Positions 5,959 through 21,439 of a stretch of DNA of 64,000 bases are shown piece after piece. Each line of letters begins with the position of its first letter. The stretch's first letter is position 1. Below the pieces are notes generated by a model. It was given only the letters and a program-made list of their open reading frames with translations. It was not told where the DNA came from and did no database searches. The position numbers were made by a program, and so were the translations under genes. This DNA comes from Hydractinia symbiolongicarpus (lineage: Eukaryota > Cnidaria > Hydrozoa > Anthoathecata > Hydractiniidae), in the NCBI RefSeq assembly GCF_029227915.1, contig NC_079883.1, positions 10,602,001 through 10,666,000 on the forward strand, given 5' to 3'.

Positions 5959-6307
5959 CTTAAGTCAAAATGAATGAGCTTAGAAAAGTTGCGCGGCCAA
6001 ATGTCGGTGGTGACTTAAACGCTAAGGTAAAACCTCGCTTGGCTGTTACGAAACGTGATTGCGATATAAGTCCTCGGAAGGCGGCGGAATTTTATTTTAT
6101 TTGCCATTCCGTCAGGGTTATTGGATGATCGGCAATAGATCGAGTTTGTATGCATTTGAAAGCTCTTTTTTCTCGTACTATCACCTGAAAATGTCGTAGG
6201 AAAATGTCATAGGAAACACTTTCAACAACCGCCACGTTCCTTAATTGTTATAACAAGAAATATATCACAGCACCATTGAAATGAAAAGGCAACAAATGAA
6301 AATGAAA

Positions 6308-6426
6308 AGCCTACGACACCGGGAGTTCCCAGGCGGTCCCCCATCCAAGTACTATCCCGGCCCGACGATGCTTAACTTCCGTGATCAGACGAGAACGGGT
6401 GTGTTCATCGTGGTATGGCCGTAGAC
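6308..6426 (-). rRNA. 5S rRNA: 5S rRNA (unit 2)
   Basis: Full-length copy, same as 432-550, with the type A flank including the 22-bp segment. Confidence 0.97.
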
Positions 6427-6623
6427 ATTAGTAGGGGCAAATACGTGCAATTTATTTTGACGTTGTGATCAAATTTTTTTATTTAATTTCTTTGAGTTAC
6501 TTAGGACAAGGCGTATGCATGGATTATCTATTAGACTTTAAGGTTATAGTTTTGTGAAAAAAACAATGTTTTTTTAAAGATGTGTGGCTATAAAAATAGC
6601 CGTTGTTTTCTGAGTGTAGCGGT

Positions 6624-7004
6624 TTACTTCTTCTGTCCTTTGTCGTTCTTCTTTGGGAGTAAGACAGCTTGAATGTTTGGCAAAACACCACCAGCTGCAA
6701 TGGTTACACCGCTCAAAAGTTTGTTTAATTCTTCATCATTACGAACAGCCAATTGTAAATGTCTTGGAATAATCCTAGCTTTTTTGTTGTCTCTTGCTGC
6801 GTTACCAGCCAACTCCAATATCTCAGCAGATAAATATTCCAAGACGGCTGCTAAGTAAACTGGTGCTCCAGATCCAATTCGGTTAGCATAGTGCCCTCTA
6901 CGAAGGAATCTATGCACTCTACCGACTGGAAATTGAAGTCCAGCTCTTGAGGATCTTGTCTTGGCTTTAGCCTTAGCTTTTCCACCTTTTCCACGTCCAG
7001 ACAT
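6624..7004 (-). CDS. H2A: Histone H2A (unit 2)
   Basis: Encodes the same 126 residues as the unit 1 copy; stem-loop at 6586-6601. Confidence 0.97.
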   Translation of the reverse strand: MSGRGKGGKAKAKAKTRSSRAGLQFPVGRVHRFLRRGHYANRIGSGAPVYLAAVLEYLSAEILELAGNAARDNKKARIIPRHLQLAVRNDEELNKLLSGVTIAAGGVLPNIQAVLLPKKNDKGQKK

Positions 7005-7288
7005 AACTGCGATTTGATTTGTAAGTTAATACAAAAACGTACGAATATTTAACGTAAGTGTTAACGAAATAAACTTTACTCGTTTTTTCATCATAAAAAT
7101 AGGATCGAAATCATGTTTTTTTAACCAATCATAATTAAGTATTAAACAAAAGATTTTTTTTTTAACCAATTAAATTGCGTATCGGCGTTTTCGGATCGAA
7201 TTCGATCCGATTTTTTTACTTATAAACAAAAAGTTTTGACTTGCAGTTTAATGCTTATTTACAAGTTAAGTAGCAAAAATTTTTAACC

Positions 7289-7693
7289 ATGTCTGACGCA
7301 GCAGCTAAAGGAGGAAAACAGGCACCTAAAGTAGCCAAGAAAGGTGAAAAAAGAGCCGGCAAAAAAGGAGGAAAGATTGGTGGAACTGGTGAAAAGAAAC
7401 GCAAGAGAAAGAGAAAGGAAAGTTATGCTATTTACATCTACAATGTTTTGAAACAAGTTCACCCAGATGTCGGAGTTTCAAGCAAAGCTATGAGCATCAT
7501 GAACTCATTTGTCAACGACATCTTTGAGCGCATTGCTTCCGAAGCTTCGCGTTTGGCTCTTCAAAACAAAAAGTCGACCATCTCTTCTCGTGAAATTCAA
7601 ACCGCAGTACGTCTTCTCTTGCCTGGAGAACTTGCAAAACACGCAGTCAGTGAAGGAACAAAAGCCGTCACAAAATACACAAGCAGCAAGTAA
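7289..7693 (+). CDS. H2B: Histone H2B (unit 2)
   Basis: Same 134-residue protein as unit 1; stem-loop at 7717-7732, followed by the type A (TG)6 tract. Confidence 0.97.
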   Translation: MSDAAAKGGKQAPKVAKKGEKRAGKKGGKIGGTGEKKRKRKRKESYAIYIYNVLKQVHPDVGVSSKAMSIMNSFVNDIFERIASEASRLALQNKKSTISSREIQTAVRLLLPGELAKHAVSEGTKAVTKYTSSK

Positions 7694-8155
7694 ACCAACG
7701 TCTACCAAACACAAACGGTCTTTTTTAAGACCACACATCTTTAAAAAAACATTTACTTGGCGTCACTACAAGTTAACCGAAGTTAATAAAACTTCTAAAT
7801 AATGTGCTTAAGAACACTAGCCTACATTTAAAATACTTCCCCATGTGTGTGTGTGGATTAGCTTCACTTTTCATACGTATTATTAGCTGTACTTGCAGAA
7901 AAGACAAGTACATTGATCCATGTTATTGCTTACATTTAACTTAACCCAGCTTTTCACGGAAACACTCCCAGGCAAATTAACCCTACAAAGTATTTCTAAA
8001 TTTTTTTTGTGTCATATATGACATAGTATCGTATAGCAATAAATGTAACTGTGACAAGACTTTACACATTGTGTAATTTGGAAGCGTGCACAAAGTAATG
8101 TTTTAAAAGATTTGTGGCTATAAAAATAGCCGTTTTTGTTGAGCAATGACAACGC

Positions 8156-8512
<357 letters not shown>

Positions 8513-8990
8513 TTAACAGAATTCAGACAGCTTTAAAAAGAGGCCATAAAATTACCTACTGCTCGTGGAAACACCCTAATTAACCAATAGAGTTGCGTCA
8601 TTACAAAATGTTCCGAACATTTTGTACATTTTTTTAAGTAAAACTGTAGTTTTTTTAAAAATTCGTGGTCTTAATGTTTCAGTAAGGCAATAAATTTGGC
8701 ATCGTTGGAATTCGCCAAACCTTCTGCTACTTACTAAAAAAAAAAAAAGTCAAAAGCTTTTGTGTATCAGAAGATACAGCCGTTTTCCCGTAGCCAAAAA
8801 ACACAGATTTTATAAAAATGTTAAAGTAATGAGCGTAATGTCATTATGCAGCCAATCAGAAATTACTTTCTTAGCACCAATCAAATGGTTTGTTTTGAAC
8901 CTTAGCTGTCAATCAATATGAGAAATAAAACTTTGGCGCGATAGTGCATTTTAGACCGTCTTGTGTATCCGTACTACATCGACTTCTTAA

Positions 8991-9404
<414 letters not shown>

Positions 9405-9765
9405 GCATCTTACCAAACAAAAAACGGCTATTTTTATAGCCACACATCCATAAAAAATATTACGGCTAGCTTTTTATATCAAACTTTGTTCTGCTTTCTG
9501 TTTAAATTTTATGCTACATAAAAATTTTATGCTACATAAAGTTTGACAATGTTAAAAATATGAAGGGCAAGAAAAGTAAAAGCAAGAAAATAAGAAATTT
9601 AAAAACGAAAATACTTAAACTTAGGGAATCTAATCTTAAAATTACTCTTTTTTAACTGTTTAAGTGACTTAAACAAGTTTAACTTTGTACCAAGATAATG
9701 TTTTTTTGTAAATGTGTGGCTATAAAAATAGCCGTTTGTTAATGTAATAGCCAGATACACACAAA

Positions 9766-10317
9766 TTATTTTTTTGCGGTCTTCTTTGCTGCCTTTTTGG
9801 GAGTCTTTTTGACCTTCTTTGCTGCAGGTTTTTTAGCAACAGGCTTCTTTGTGGGTTTCTTAGCTGCTGGTTTCTTAGCCGAGGCTTTCTTTGTGGCAGG
9901 CTTCTTTGCTGCTTTCTTTGGCGTGCTCTTCTTTGCTGGCTTCTTTTTTGGTGTACTTTTCTTTGCAGTAGGCTTCTTTGCCGTTGGCTTTTTTGCTGCG
10001 GCCTTTTTCTTAGGTTTTTCTTTTTTTACCTGACCTAGCTTGAATGATCCAGAAGCACCAGTGCCTTTAGTTTGAATCAAATCGCCTGATGTTACTCCTC
10101 GTTTAAGAGCCATTTTCAGATGATGATCTGAGTTTTCAGCAACTTTGTAATTTGCATGAATATATTTTGTAATAGCTTGGCGAGATGAACCACCGCGTTC
10201 CTTTAGGGTAGCGATAGCAGCCTTGATCATGTCCACATATTTAGGGTGATCAGCTGTCTTCTTTGCAGCAGGTTTCTTCTTGGGTGCGATTTTCTTTGGA
10301 GAAGCTGCTTCACTCAT
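9766..10317 (-). CDS. H1: Linker histone H1 (unit 2)
   Basis: Same 183-residue protein as unit 1 from the ATG at 10317; the open frame extends upstream only to a TTG. Confidence 0.95.
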   Translation of the reverse strand: MSEAASPKKIAPKKKPAAKKTADHPKYVDMIKAAIATLKERGGSSRQAITKYIHANYKVAENSDHHLKMALKRGVTSGDLIQTKGTGASGSFKLGQVKKEKPKKKAAAKKPTAKKPTAKKSTPKKKPAKKSTPKKAAKKPATKKASAKKPAAKKPTKKPVAKKPAAKKVKKTPKKAAKKTAKK

Positions 10318-10896
10318 TTTTAATGTTTTCTTACAACAATCCAACGATAAACGATGCTTGTTATCACAGTAGAAGTATACTAAACATTACCGTGTAAATG
10401 AGATATAATTTAAGACGGTGCGAAGTATGCGGACGTAAAAGTACCACTCCCGGGAATTGATTTGGCGCGAAAACAGAAATGTGTGTTTCTGTACATCGTA
10501 TAATGTCCGTTTTGGGAGCCGCGACTATGCGAAAGCATGTTAATTTTTATTTGTAGCACGACGCAATAGTCTGAAAGAGAAGCTGCTGGAGTTTGAGGTC
10601 TTCAGCATTACATCTACTCTGTTAATTTGGGCTTCTTCCGCGCCCGTGTTAGGATTTTCATAAAGCGTTCTTTGGTTTGCGTTGCGTATGTCGGCCTACA
10701 TCATCGACACGGCCTGTTTCCGGCTATTAGGAGCAATTCATATATTGGGCACTGCGTTTCGACTTTTTTATTAGACCACAGTAAAAAAATTCACTCACAG
10801 AAGTCCCTTTCTTTCATGGCTACAAACACGAAGAATTCTGTCGTAAGTAAAACGAATGCGCAAGCCAAAATAACGATGGGGCGAAGTCATAAGCAT

Positions 10897-10969
10897 CGCC
10901 CTGTGGCCCAATGGATAAGGCATCTGACTACGAATCAGGGGATTCCAGGTTCGACTCCTGGCAGGGTCG
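10897..10969 (+). tRNA. trnR-ACG: tRNA-Arg(ACG), type A (unit 2)
   Basis: Same as unit 1, with C at position 1 and so the C1/C72 mismatch. Confidence 0.82.
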
Positions 10970-11113
10970 CACTGTCGCATTTCGGCTGCATGGTCTACTG
11001 TGTAACGCGCGCGCACGTTCTGGCGTAATGCGTTGATAAACGGAATGTACGCAGTCATATTGGAAAGTAATATCACGCACTTAGTATCGTCGCCTTTGTT
11101 AGCATTCATGTAA

Positions 11114-11613
11114 NNNNNNNNNNNNNNNNNNNNNNNNNNNNNNNNNNNNNNNNNNNNNNNNNNNNNNNNNNNNNNNNNNNNNNNNNNNNNNNNNNNNNNN
11201 NNNNNNNNNNNNNNNNNNNNNNNNNNNNNNNNNNNNNNNNNNNNNNNNNNNNNNNNNNNNNNNNNNNNNNNNNNNNNNNNNNNNNNNNNNNNNNNNNNNN
11301 NNNNNNNNNNNNNNNNNNNNNNNNNNNNNNNNNNNNNNNNNNNNNNNNNNNNNNNNNNNNNNNNNNNNNNNNNNNNNNNNNNNNNNNNNNNNNNNNNNNN
11401 NNNNNNNNNNNNNNNNNNNNNNNNNNNNNNNNNNNNNNNNNNNNNNNNNNNNNNNNNNNNNNNNNNNNNNNNNNNNNNNNNNNNNNNNNNNNNNNNNNNN
11501 NNNNNNNNNNNNNNNNNNNNNNNNNNNNNNNNNNNNNNNNNNNNNNNNNNNNNNNNNNNNNNNNNNNNNNNNNNNNNNNNNNNNNNNNNNNNNNNNNNNN
11601 NNNNNNNNNNNNN
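11114..11613. other. Assembly gap, 500 N
   Basis: Exactly 500 N, a fixed-size placeholder. By alignment with unit 1, one continuous unit would need about 1,104 bp here (1,082 for type B), covering U2, U1, the U1-5S spacer and the 3' end of 5S. The gap also hides the change from type A to type B. Whole units could be missing. Confidence 0.97.
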
Positions 11614-11698
11614 CATCCAAGTACTATCCCGGCCCGACGATGCTTAACTTCCGTGATCAGACGAGAACGGGTGTGTTCATCGTGGTATGGCCGTAGAC
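11614..11698 (-). rRNA. 5S rRNA: 5S rRNA, 5' part (unit 3, cut by gap)
   Basis: The first 85 nt of the RNA; its 3' end is lost in the N run. Upstream flank is type B (GTAGGTGC on the plus strand). Confidence 0.93.
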
Positions 11699-11895
11699 AT
11701 TAGTAGGTGCAAATACGTGCAATTTATTTTGACGTTGTGATCAAATTTTTTTATTTAATTTCTTTGAGTTACTTAGGACAAGGCGTATGCATGGATTATC
11801 TATTAGACTTTAAGGTTATAGTTTTGTGAAAAAAACAATGTTTTTTTAAAGATGTGTGGCTATAAAAATAGCCGTTGTTTTCTGAGTGTAGCGGT

Positions 11896-12276
11896 TTACT
11901 TCTTCTGTCCTTTGTCGTTCTTCTTTGGGAGTAAGACAGCTTGAATGTTTGGCAAAACACCACCAGCTGCAATGGTTACACCGCTCAAAAGTTTGTTTAA
12001 TTCTTCATCATTACGAACAGCCAATTGTAAATGTCTTGGAATAATCCTAGCTTTTTTGTTGTCTCTTGCTGCGTTACCAGCCAACTCCAATATCTCAGCA
12101 GATAAATATTCCAAGACGGCTGCTAAGTAAACTGGTGCTCCAGATCCAATTCGGTTAGCATAGTGCCCTCTACGAAGGAATCTATGCACTCTACCGACTG
12201 GAAATTGAAGTCCAGCTCTTGAGGATCTTGTCTTGGCTTTAGCCTTAGCTTTTCCACCTTTTCCACGTCCAGACAT
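11896..12276 (-). CDS. H2A: Histone H2A (unit 3)
   Basis: Same protein as unit 1; stem-loop at 11858-11873. First H2A of the type B block. Confidence 0.97.
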   Translation of the reverse strand: MSGRGKGGKAKAKAKTRSSRAGLQFPVGRVHRFLRRGHYANRIGSGAPVYLAAVLEYLSAEILELAGNAARDNKKARIIPRHLQLAVRNDEELNKLLSGVTIAAGGVLPNIQAVLLPKKNDKGQKK

Positions 12277-12560
12277 AACTGCGATTTGATTTGTAAGTTA
12301 ATACAAAAACGTACGAATATTTAACGTAAGTGTTAACGAAATAAACTTTACTCGTTTTTTCATCATAAAAATAGGATCGAAATCATGTTTTTTTAACCAA
12401 TCATAATTAAGTATTAAACAAAAGATTTTTTTTTTAACCAATTAAATTGCGTATCGGCGTTTTCGGATCGAATTCGATCCGATTTTTTTACTTATAAACA
12501 AAAAGTTTTGACTTGCAGTTTAATGCTTATTTACAAGTTAAGTAGCAAAAATTTTTAACC

Positions 12561-12965
12561 ATGTCTGACGCAGCAGCTAAAGGAGGAAAACAGGCACCTA
12601 AAGTAGCCAAGAAAGGTGAAAAAAGAGCCGGCAAAAAAGGAGGAAAGATTGGTGGAACTGGTGAAAAGAAACGCAAGAGAAAGAGAAAGGAAAGTTATGC
12701 TATTTACATCTACAATGTTTTGAAACAAGTTCACCCAGATGTCGGAGTTTCAAGCAAAGCTATGAGCATCATGAACTCATTTGTCAACGACATCTTTGAG
12801 CGCATTGCTTCCGAAGCTTCGCGTTTGGCTCTTCAAAACAAAAAGTCGACCATCTCTTCTCGTGAAATTCAAACCGCAGTACGTCTTCTCTTGCCTGGAG
12901 AACTTGCAAAACACGCAGTCAGTGAAGGAACAAAAGCCGTCACAAAATACACAAGCAGCAAGTAA
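12561..12965 (+). CDS. H2B: Histone H2B (unit 3)
   Basis: Same protein as unit 1; stem-loop 12989-13004, then the type B (TG)5. Confidence 0.97.
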   Translation: MSDAAAKGGKQAPKVAKKGEKRAGKKGGKIGGTGEKKRKRKRKESYAIYIYNVLKQVHPDVGVSSKAMSIMNSFVNDIFERIASEASRLALQNKKSTISSREIQTAVRLLLPGELAKHAVSEGTKAVTKYTSSK

Positions 12966-13425
12966 ACCAACGTCTACCAAACACAAACGGTCTTTTTTAA
13001 GACCACACATCTTTAAAAAAACATTTACTTGGCGTCACTACAAGTTAACCGAAGTTAATAAAACTTCTAAATAATGTGCTTAAGAACACTAGCCTACATT
13101 TAAAATACTTCCCCATGTGTGTGTGGATTAGCTTCACTTTTCATACGTATTATTAGCTGTACTTGCAGAAAAGACAAGTACATTGATCCATGTTATTGCT
13201 TACATTTAACTTAACCCAGCTTTTCACGGAAACACTCCCAGGCAAATTAACCCTACAAAGTATTTCTAAATTTTTTTTGTGTCATATATGACATAGTATC
13301 GTATAGCAATAAATGTAACTGTGACAAGACTTTACACATTGTGTAATTTGGAAGCGTGCACAAAGTAATGTTTTAAAAGATTTGTGGCTATAAAAATAGC
13401 CGTTTTTGTTGAGCAATGACAACGC

Positions 13426-13782
<357 letters not shown>

Positions 13783-14260
13783 TTAACAGAATTCAGACAG
13801 CTTTAAAAAGAGGCCATAAAATTACCTACTGCTCGTGGAAACACCCTAATTAACCAATAGAGTTGCGTCATTACAAAATGTTCCGAACATTTTGTACATT
13901 TTTTTAAGTAAAACTGTAGTTTTTTTAAAAATTCGTGGTCTTAATGTTTCAGTAAGGCAATAAATTTGGCATCGTTGGAATTCGCCAAACCTTCTGCTAC
14001 TTACTAAAAAAAAAAAAAGTCAAAAGCTTTTGTGTATCAGAAGATACAGCCGTTTTCCCGTAGCCAAAAAACACAGATTTTATAAAAATGTTAAAGTAAT
14101 GAGCGTAATGTCATTATGCAGCCAATCAGAAATTACTTTCTTAGCACCAATCAAATGGTTTGTTTTGAACCTTAGCTGTCAATCAATATGAGAAATAAAA
14201 CTTTGGCGCGATAGTGCATTTTAGACCGTCTTGTGTATCCGTACTACATCGACTTCTTAA

Positions 14261-14674
<414 letters not shown>

Positions 14675-15035
14675 GCATCTTACCAAACAAAAAACGGCTA
14701 TTTTTATAGCCACACATCCATAAAAAATATTACGGCTAGCTTTTTATATCAAACTTTGTCCTGCTTTCTGTTTAAATTTTATGCTACATAAAAATTTTAT
14801 GCTACATAAAGTTTGACAATGTTAAAAATATGAAGGGCAAGAAAAGTAAAAGCAAGAAAATAAGAAATTTAAAAACGAAAATACTTAAACTTAGGGAATC
14901 TAATCTTAAATTTACTCTTTTTTAACTGTTTAAGTGACTTAAACAAGTTTAACTTTGTACCAAGATAATGTTTTTTTGTAAATGTGTGGCTATAAAAATA
15001 GCCGTTTGTTAATGTAATAGCCAGATACACACAAA

Positions 15036-15587
15036 TTATTTTTTTGCGGTCTTCTTTGCTGCCTTTTTGGGAGTCTTTTTGACCTTCTTTGCTGCAGGTT
15101 TTTTAGCAACAGGCTTCTTTGTGGGTTTCTTAGCTGCTGGTTTCTTAGCCGAGGCTTTCTTTGTGGCAGGCTTCTTTGCTGCTTTCTTTGGCGTGCTCTT
15201 CTTTGCTGGCTTCTTTTTTGGTGTACTTTTCTTTGCAGTAGGCTTCTTTGCCGTTGGCTTTTTTGCTGCGGCCTTTTTCTTAGGTTTTTCTTTTTTTACC
15301 TGACCTAGCTTGAATGATCCAGAAGCACCAGTGCCTTTAGTTTGAATCAAATCGCCTGATGTTACTCCTCGTTTAAGAGCCATTTTCAGATGATGATCTG
15401 AGTTTTCAGCAACTTTGTAATTTGCATGAATATATTTTGTAATAGCTTGGCGAGATGAACCACCGCGTTCCTTTAGGGTAGCGATAGCAGCCTTGATCAT
15501 GTCCACATATTTAGGGTGATCAGCTGTCTTCTTTGCAGCAGGTTTCTTCTTGGGTGCGATTTTCTTTGGAGAAGCTGCTTCACTCAT
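15036..15587 (-). CDS. H1: Linker histone H1 (unit 3)
   Basis: Same protein as unit 1, ATG at 15587. The upstream spacer is the diverged type B version. Confidence 0.95.
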   Translation of the reverse strand: MSEAASPKKIAPKKKPAAKKTADHPKYVDMIKAAIATLKERGGSSRQAITKYIHANYKVAENSDHHLKMALKRGVTSGDLIQTKGTGASGSFKLGQVKKEKPKKKAAAKKPTAKKPTAKKSTPKKKPAKKSTPKKAAKKPATKKASAKKPAAKKPTKKPVAKKPAAKKVKKTPKKAAKKTAKK

Positions 15588-16166
15588 TTTTAATGTTTTC
15601 TTACAACAATCCAACGATAAACGATGCTTGTTATCACAGTAGAAGTATACTAAACATTACCGTGTAAATGAGATATAATTTAAGACGGTGCGAAGTATGC
15701 GGACGTAAAAGTACCACTCCCGGGAATTGATTTGGCGCGAAAACAGAAATGTGTGTTTCTGTACATCGTATAATGTCCGTTTTGGGTGCCGCGACTATGC
15801 GAAAGCATGTTAATTTTTATTTGTAGTACGACGCAATAGTCTGCAAGAGAAGCTGCTGGAGTTTGAGGTCTTCAGCATTACATCTAGTCTGTTAATTTGG
15901 GCTTCTTCCGCGCTCGTGTTAGGATTTTCATAAAGCGTTCTTTGGTTTGCGTTGCGTATGTCGGCCTACATCATCGACACGGCCTGTTTCCGGCTATTAG
16001 GAGCAATTCATATATTGGGCACTGCGTTTCGACTTTTTTATTAGACCACAGTAAAAAAATTCACTCACAGAAGTCCCTTTCTTTCATGGCTACAAACACG
16101 AAGAATTCTGTCGTAAGTAAAACGAATGCGCAAGCCAAAATGACGATGGGGCGAAGTCATAAGCAT

Positions 16167-16239
16167 GGCCCTGTGGCCCAATGGATAAGGCATCTGACTA
16201 CGAATCAGGGGATTCCAGGTTCGACTCCTGGCAGGGTCG
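16167..16239 (+). tRNA. trnR-ACG: tRNA-Arg(ACG), type B (unit 3)
   Basis: Differs from the type A copies by G at position 1, giving a paired acceptor end GGCCCTG/CAGGGTC (G1-C72, G2-U71). This form looks fully foldable. It still lacks a nearby T4 terminator. Confidence 0.88.
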
Positions 16240-16561
16240 CACTGTCGCATTTCGGCTGCATGGTCTACTGTGTAACGCGCGCGCACGTTCTGGCGTAATG
16301 CGTTGATAAACGGAATGTACGCAGACATATTGGAAAGTAATATCACGCACTTAGTATCGTCGCCTTTGTTAGCATTCATGTAAGTTACCATCCACTCGCT
16401 ACAGTCGCTCTCCATCCTACGGCTAAATCAACAGCCGTGATTTTTACTATGTCGCCGTCCATCCGTACGCGGTGACAGTTGTAAGCTTTACAGTAACGTG
16501 ACATGCTCCACAAGCAGTTACGGTGTGTGGACGATGCCTATCATGGCAACGCTTGTTCTTT

Positions 16562-16748
16562 ATCGCTTCTCGGCCTAATGGCTAAGATCAAGTGTAGTAT
16601 CTGTTCTTATCAGTTTAATATCTGGTAGGCCATTCTCTGAATGGTCAGTATATTAATCTGATTTTTGGCCTTGGGTCATGGAGGTGGATTCATTCACGCC
16701 GTGACCACGGGTTGCCTTGGTGTTGCACTATTACCGATGGCGGCCCAC
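16562..16748 (+). ncRNA. U2: U2 snRNA (unit 3)
   Basis: Same as the unit 1 copy; PSE-like element at 16508-16521. Confidence 0.95.
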
Positions 16749-16938
16749 ATAAGCAATAAAAGAATAATAGCAGTCCTCTTTCCGACGGCACTCTGCATAG
16801 TCTACGGCGGGAACAAAACGCGTACACTGGGGGAGAATACAGCCTATGCCCCGCGACACGGCAGTTTATAACACACTCAAGCCACAAGCATTAACAAACT
16901 TTGAAGGGTACCCTCATGCTACGGTGCAGTTCCAACTC

Positions 16939-17104
16939 ATACTTACCTGACGGGGAAGTAAAGACTGATCAATGAGGGTTTTCTTCCAGAGTGAGGCTCT
17001 TGCATTGCACTACGCTTGGGCTGACCTCTGCGATTACTGCAAACGTCAGTAACTCGACCGTACAATTTCTGGTAGTGGGGGCCTGCGTCCGCGCTCGCCC
17101 CCTC
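16939..17104 (+). ncRNA. U1: U1 snRNA (unit 3)
   Basis: Same as the unit 1 copy; PSE-like element at 16882-16895. Confidence 0.95.
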
Positions 17105-17431
17105 CTTAAGTCAAAATGAATGAGCTTAGAAAAGTTGCGCGGCCAAATGTCGGTGGTGACTTAAACGCTAAGGTAAAACCTCGCTTGGCTGTTACGAAAC
17201 GTGATTGCGATATAAGTCCTCGGAAGGCGGCGGAATTTTATTTTATTTGCCATTCCGTCAGGGTTATTGGATGATCGGCAATAGATCGAGTTTGTATGCA
17301 TTTGAAAGCTCTTTTTTCTCGTACTATCACCTGAAAATGTCGTAGGAAAATGTCATAGGAAACACTTTCAACAACCGCCACGTTCCTTAATTGTTATAAC
17401 AAGAAATATATCACAGCAAATGAAAATGAAA

Positions 17432-17550
17432 AGCCTACGACACCGGGAGTTCCCAGGCGGTCCCCCATCCAAGTACTATCCCGGCCCGACGATGCTTAAC
17501 TTCCGTGATCAGACGAGAACGGGTGTGTTCATCGTGGTATGGCCGTAGAC
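17432..17550 (-). rRNA. 5S rRNA: 5S rRNA (unit 4)
   Basis: Full length; first complete 5S with the 22-bp deletion beyond its terminator. Confidence 0.97.
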
Positions 17551-17747
17551 ATTAGTAGGTGCAAATACGTGCAATTTATTTTGACGTTGTGATCAAATTT
17601 TTTTATTTAATTTCTTTGAGTTACTTAGGACAAGGCGTATGCATGGATTATCTATTAGACTTTAAGGTTATAGTTTTGTGAAAAAAACAATGTTTTTTTA
17701 AAGATGTGTGGCTATAAAAATAGCCGTTGTTTTCTGAGTGTAGCGGT

Positions 17748-18128
17748 TTACTTCTTCTGTCCTTTGTCGTTCTTCTTTGGGAGTAAGACAGCTTGAATGT
17801 TTGGCAAAACACCACCAGCTGCAATGGTTACACCGCTCAAAAGTTTGTTTAATTCTTCATCATTACGAACAGCCAATTGTAAATGTCTTGGAATAATCCT
17901 AGCTTTTTTGTTGTCTCTTGCTGCGTTACCAGCCAACTCCAATATCTCAGCAGATAAATATTCCAAGACGGCTGCTAAGTAAACTGGTGCTCCAGATCCA
18001 ATTCGGTTAGCATAGTGCCCTCTACGAAGGAATCTATGCACTCTACCGACTGGAAATTGAAGTCCAGCTCTTGAGGATCTTGTCTTGGCTTTAGCCTTAG
18101 CTTTTCCACCTTTTCCACGTCCAGACAT
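17748..18128 (-). CDS. H2A: Histone H2A (unit 4)
   Basis: Same protein as unit 1; stem-loop 17710-17725. Confidence 0.97.
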   Translation of the reverse strand: MSGRGKGGKAKAKAKTRSSRAGLQFPVGRVHRFLRRGHYANRIGSGAPVYLAAVLEYLSAEILELAGNAARDNKKARIIPRHLQLAVRNDEELNKLLSGVTIAAGGVLPNIQAVLLPKKNDKGQKK

Positions 18129-18412
18129 AACTGCGATTTGATTTGTAAGTTAATACAAAAACGTACGAATATTTAACGTAAGTGTTAACGAAATAAACTT
18201 TACTCGTTTTTTCATCATAAAAATAGGATCGAAATCATGTTTTTTTAACCAATCATAATTAAGTATTAAACAAAAGATTTTTTTTTTAACCAATTAAATT
18301 GCGTATCGGCGTTTTCGGATCGAATTCGATCCGATTTTTTTACTTATAAACAAAAAGTTTTGACTTGCAGTTTAATGCTTATTTACAAGTTAAGTAGCAA
18401 AAATTTTTAACC

Positions 18413-18817
18413 ATGTCTGACGCAGCAGCTAAAGGAGGAAAACAGGCACCTAAAGTAGCCAAGAAAGGTGAAAAAAGAGCCGGCAAAAAAGGAGGAAAGA
18501 TTGGTGGAACTGGTGAAAAGAAACGCAAGAGAAAGAGAAAGGAAAGTTATGCTATTTACATCTACAATGTTTTGAAACAAGTTCACCCAGATGTCGGAGT
18601 TTCAAGCAAAGCTATGAGCATCATGAACTCATTTGTCAACGACATCTTTGAGCGCATTGCTTCCGAAGCTTCGCGTTTGGCTCTTCAAAACAAAAAGTCG
18701 ACCATCTCTTCTCGTGAAATTCAAACCGCAGTACGTCTTCTCTTGCCTGGAGAACTTGCAAAACACGCAGTCAGTGAAGGAACAAAAGCCGTCACAAAAT
18801 ACACAAGCAGCAAGTAA
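18413..18817 (+). CDS. H2B: Histone H2B (unit 4)
   Basis: Same protein as unit 1; stem-loop 18841-18856. Confidence 0.97.
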   Translation: MSDAAAKGGKQAPKVAKKGEKRAGKKGGKIGGTGEKKRKRKRKESYAIYIYNVLKQVHPDVGVSSKAMSIMNSFVNDIFERIASEASRLALQNKKSTISSREIQTAVRLLLPGELAKHAVSEGTKAVTKYTSSK

Positions 18818-19277
18818 ACCAACGTCTACCAAACACAAACGGTCTTTTTTAAGACCACACATCTTTAAAAAAACATTTACTTGGCGTCACTACAAGTTAA
18901 CCGAAGTTAATAAAACTTCTAAATAATGTGCTTAAGAACACTAGCCTACATTTAAAATACTTCCCCATGTGTGTGTGGATTAGCTTCACTTTTCATACGT
19001 ATTATTAGCTGTACTTGCAGAAAAGACAAGTACATTGATCCATGTTATTGCTTACATTTAACTTAACCCAGCTTTTCACGGAAACACTCCCAGGCAAATT
19101 AACCCTACAAAGTATTTCTAAATTTTTTTTGTGTCATATATGACATAGTATCGTATAGCAATAAATGTAACTGTGACAAGACTTTACACATTGTGTAATT
19201 TGGAAGCGTGCACAAAGTAATGTTTTAAAAGATTTGTGGCTATAAAAATAGCCGTTTTTGTTGAGCAATGACAACGC

Positions 19278-19634
<357 letters not shown>

Positions 19635-20112
19635 TTAACAGAATTCAGACAGCTTTAAAAAGAGGCCATAAAATTACCTACTGCTCGTGGAAACACCCTA
19701 ATTAACCAATAGAGTTGCGTCATTACAAAATGTTCCGAACATTTTGTACATTTTTTTAAGTAAAACTGTAGTTTTTTTAAAAATTCGTGGTCTTAATGTT
19801 TCAGTAAGGCAATAAATTTGGCATCGTTGGAATTCGCCAAACCTTCTGCTACTTACTAAAAAAAAAAAAAGTCAAAAGCTTTTGTGTATCAGAAGATACA
19901 GCCGTTTTCCCGTAGCCAAAAAACACAGATTTTATAAAAATGTTAAAGTAATGAGCGTAATGTCATTATGCAGCCAATCAGAAATTACTTTCTTAGCACC
20001 AATCAAATGGTTTGTTTTGAACCTTAGCTGTCAATCAATATGAGAAATAAAACTTTGGCGCGATAGTGCATTTTAGACCGTCTTGTGTATCCGTACTACA
20101 TCGACTTCTTAA

Positions 20113-20526
<414 letters not shown>

Positions 20527-20887
20527 GCATCTTACCAAACAAAAAACGGCTATTTTTATAGCCACACATCCATAAAAAATATTACGGCTAGCTTTTTATA
20601 TCAAACTTTGTCCTGCTTTCTGTTTAAATTTTATGCTACATAAAAATTTTATGCTACATAAAGTTTGACAATGTTAAAAATATGAAGGGCAAGAAAAGTA
20701 AAAGCAAGAAAATAAGAAATTTAAAAACGAAAATACTTAAACTTAGGGAATCTAATCTTAAATTTACTCTTTTTTAACTGTTTAAGTGACTTAAACAAGT
20801 TTAACTTTGTACCAAGATAATGTTTTTTTGTAAATGTGTGGCTATAAAAATAGCCGTTTGTTAATGTAATAGCCAGATACACACAAA

Positions 20888-21439
20888 TTATTTTTTTGCG
20901 GTCTTCTTTGCTGCCTTTTTGGGAGTCTTTTTGACCTTCTTTGCTGCAGGTTTTTTAGCAACAGGCTTCTTTGTGGGTTTCTTAGCTGCTGGTTTCTTAG
21001 CCGAGGCTTTCTTTGTGGCAGGCTTCTTTGCTGCTTTCTTTGGCGTGCTCTTCTTTGCTGGCTTCTTTTTTGGTGTACTTTTCTTTGCAGTAGGCTTCTT
21101 TGCCGTTGGCTTTTTTGCTGCGGCCTTTTTCTTAGGTTTTTCTTTTTTTACCTGACCTAGCTTGAATGATCCAGAAGCACCAGTGCCTTTAGTTTGAATC
21201 AAATCGCCTGATGTTACTCCTCGTTTAAGAGCCATTTTCAGATGATGATCTGAGTTTTCAGCAACTTTGTAATTTGCATGAATATATTTTGTAATAGCTT
21301 GGCGAGATGAACCACCGCGTTCCTTTAGGGTAGCGATAGCAGCCTTGATCATGTCCACATATTTAGGGTGATCAGCTGTCTTCTTTGCAGCAGGTTTCTT
21401 CTTGGGTGCGATTTTCTTTGGAGAAGCTGCTTCACTCAT
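20888..21439 (-). CDS. H1: Linker histone H1 (unit 4)
   Basis: Same protein as unit 1, ATG at 21439; stem-loop 20840-20855. Confidence 0.95.
   Translation of the reverse strand: MSEAASPKKIAPKKKPAAKKTADHPKYVDMIKAAIATLKERGGSSRQAITKYIHANYKVAENSDHHLKMALKRGVTSGDLIQTKGTGASGSFKLGQVKKEKPKKKAAAKKPTAKKPTAKKSTPKKKPAKKSTPKKAAKKPATKKASAKKPAAKKPTKKPVAKKPAAKKVKKTPKKAAKKTAKK

Noticed and set aside
10795-11616. Long frames running through the N stretch
   Set aside because: The open frame exists only because N codons cannot be stops.
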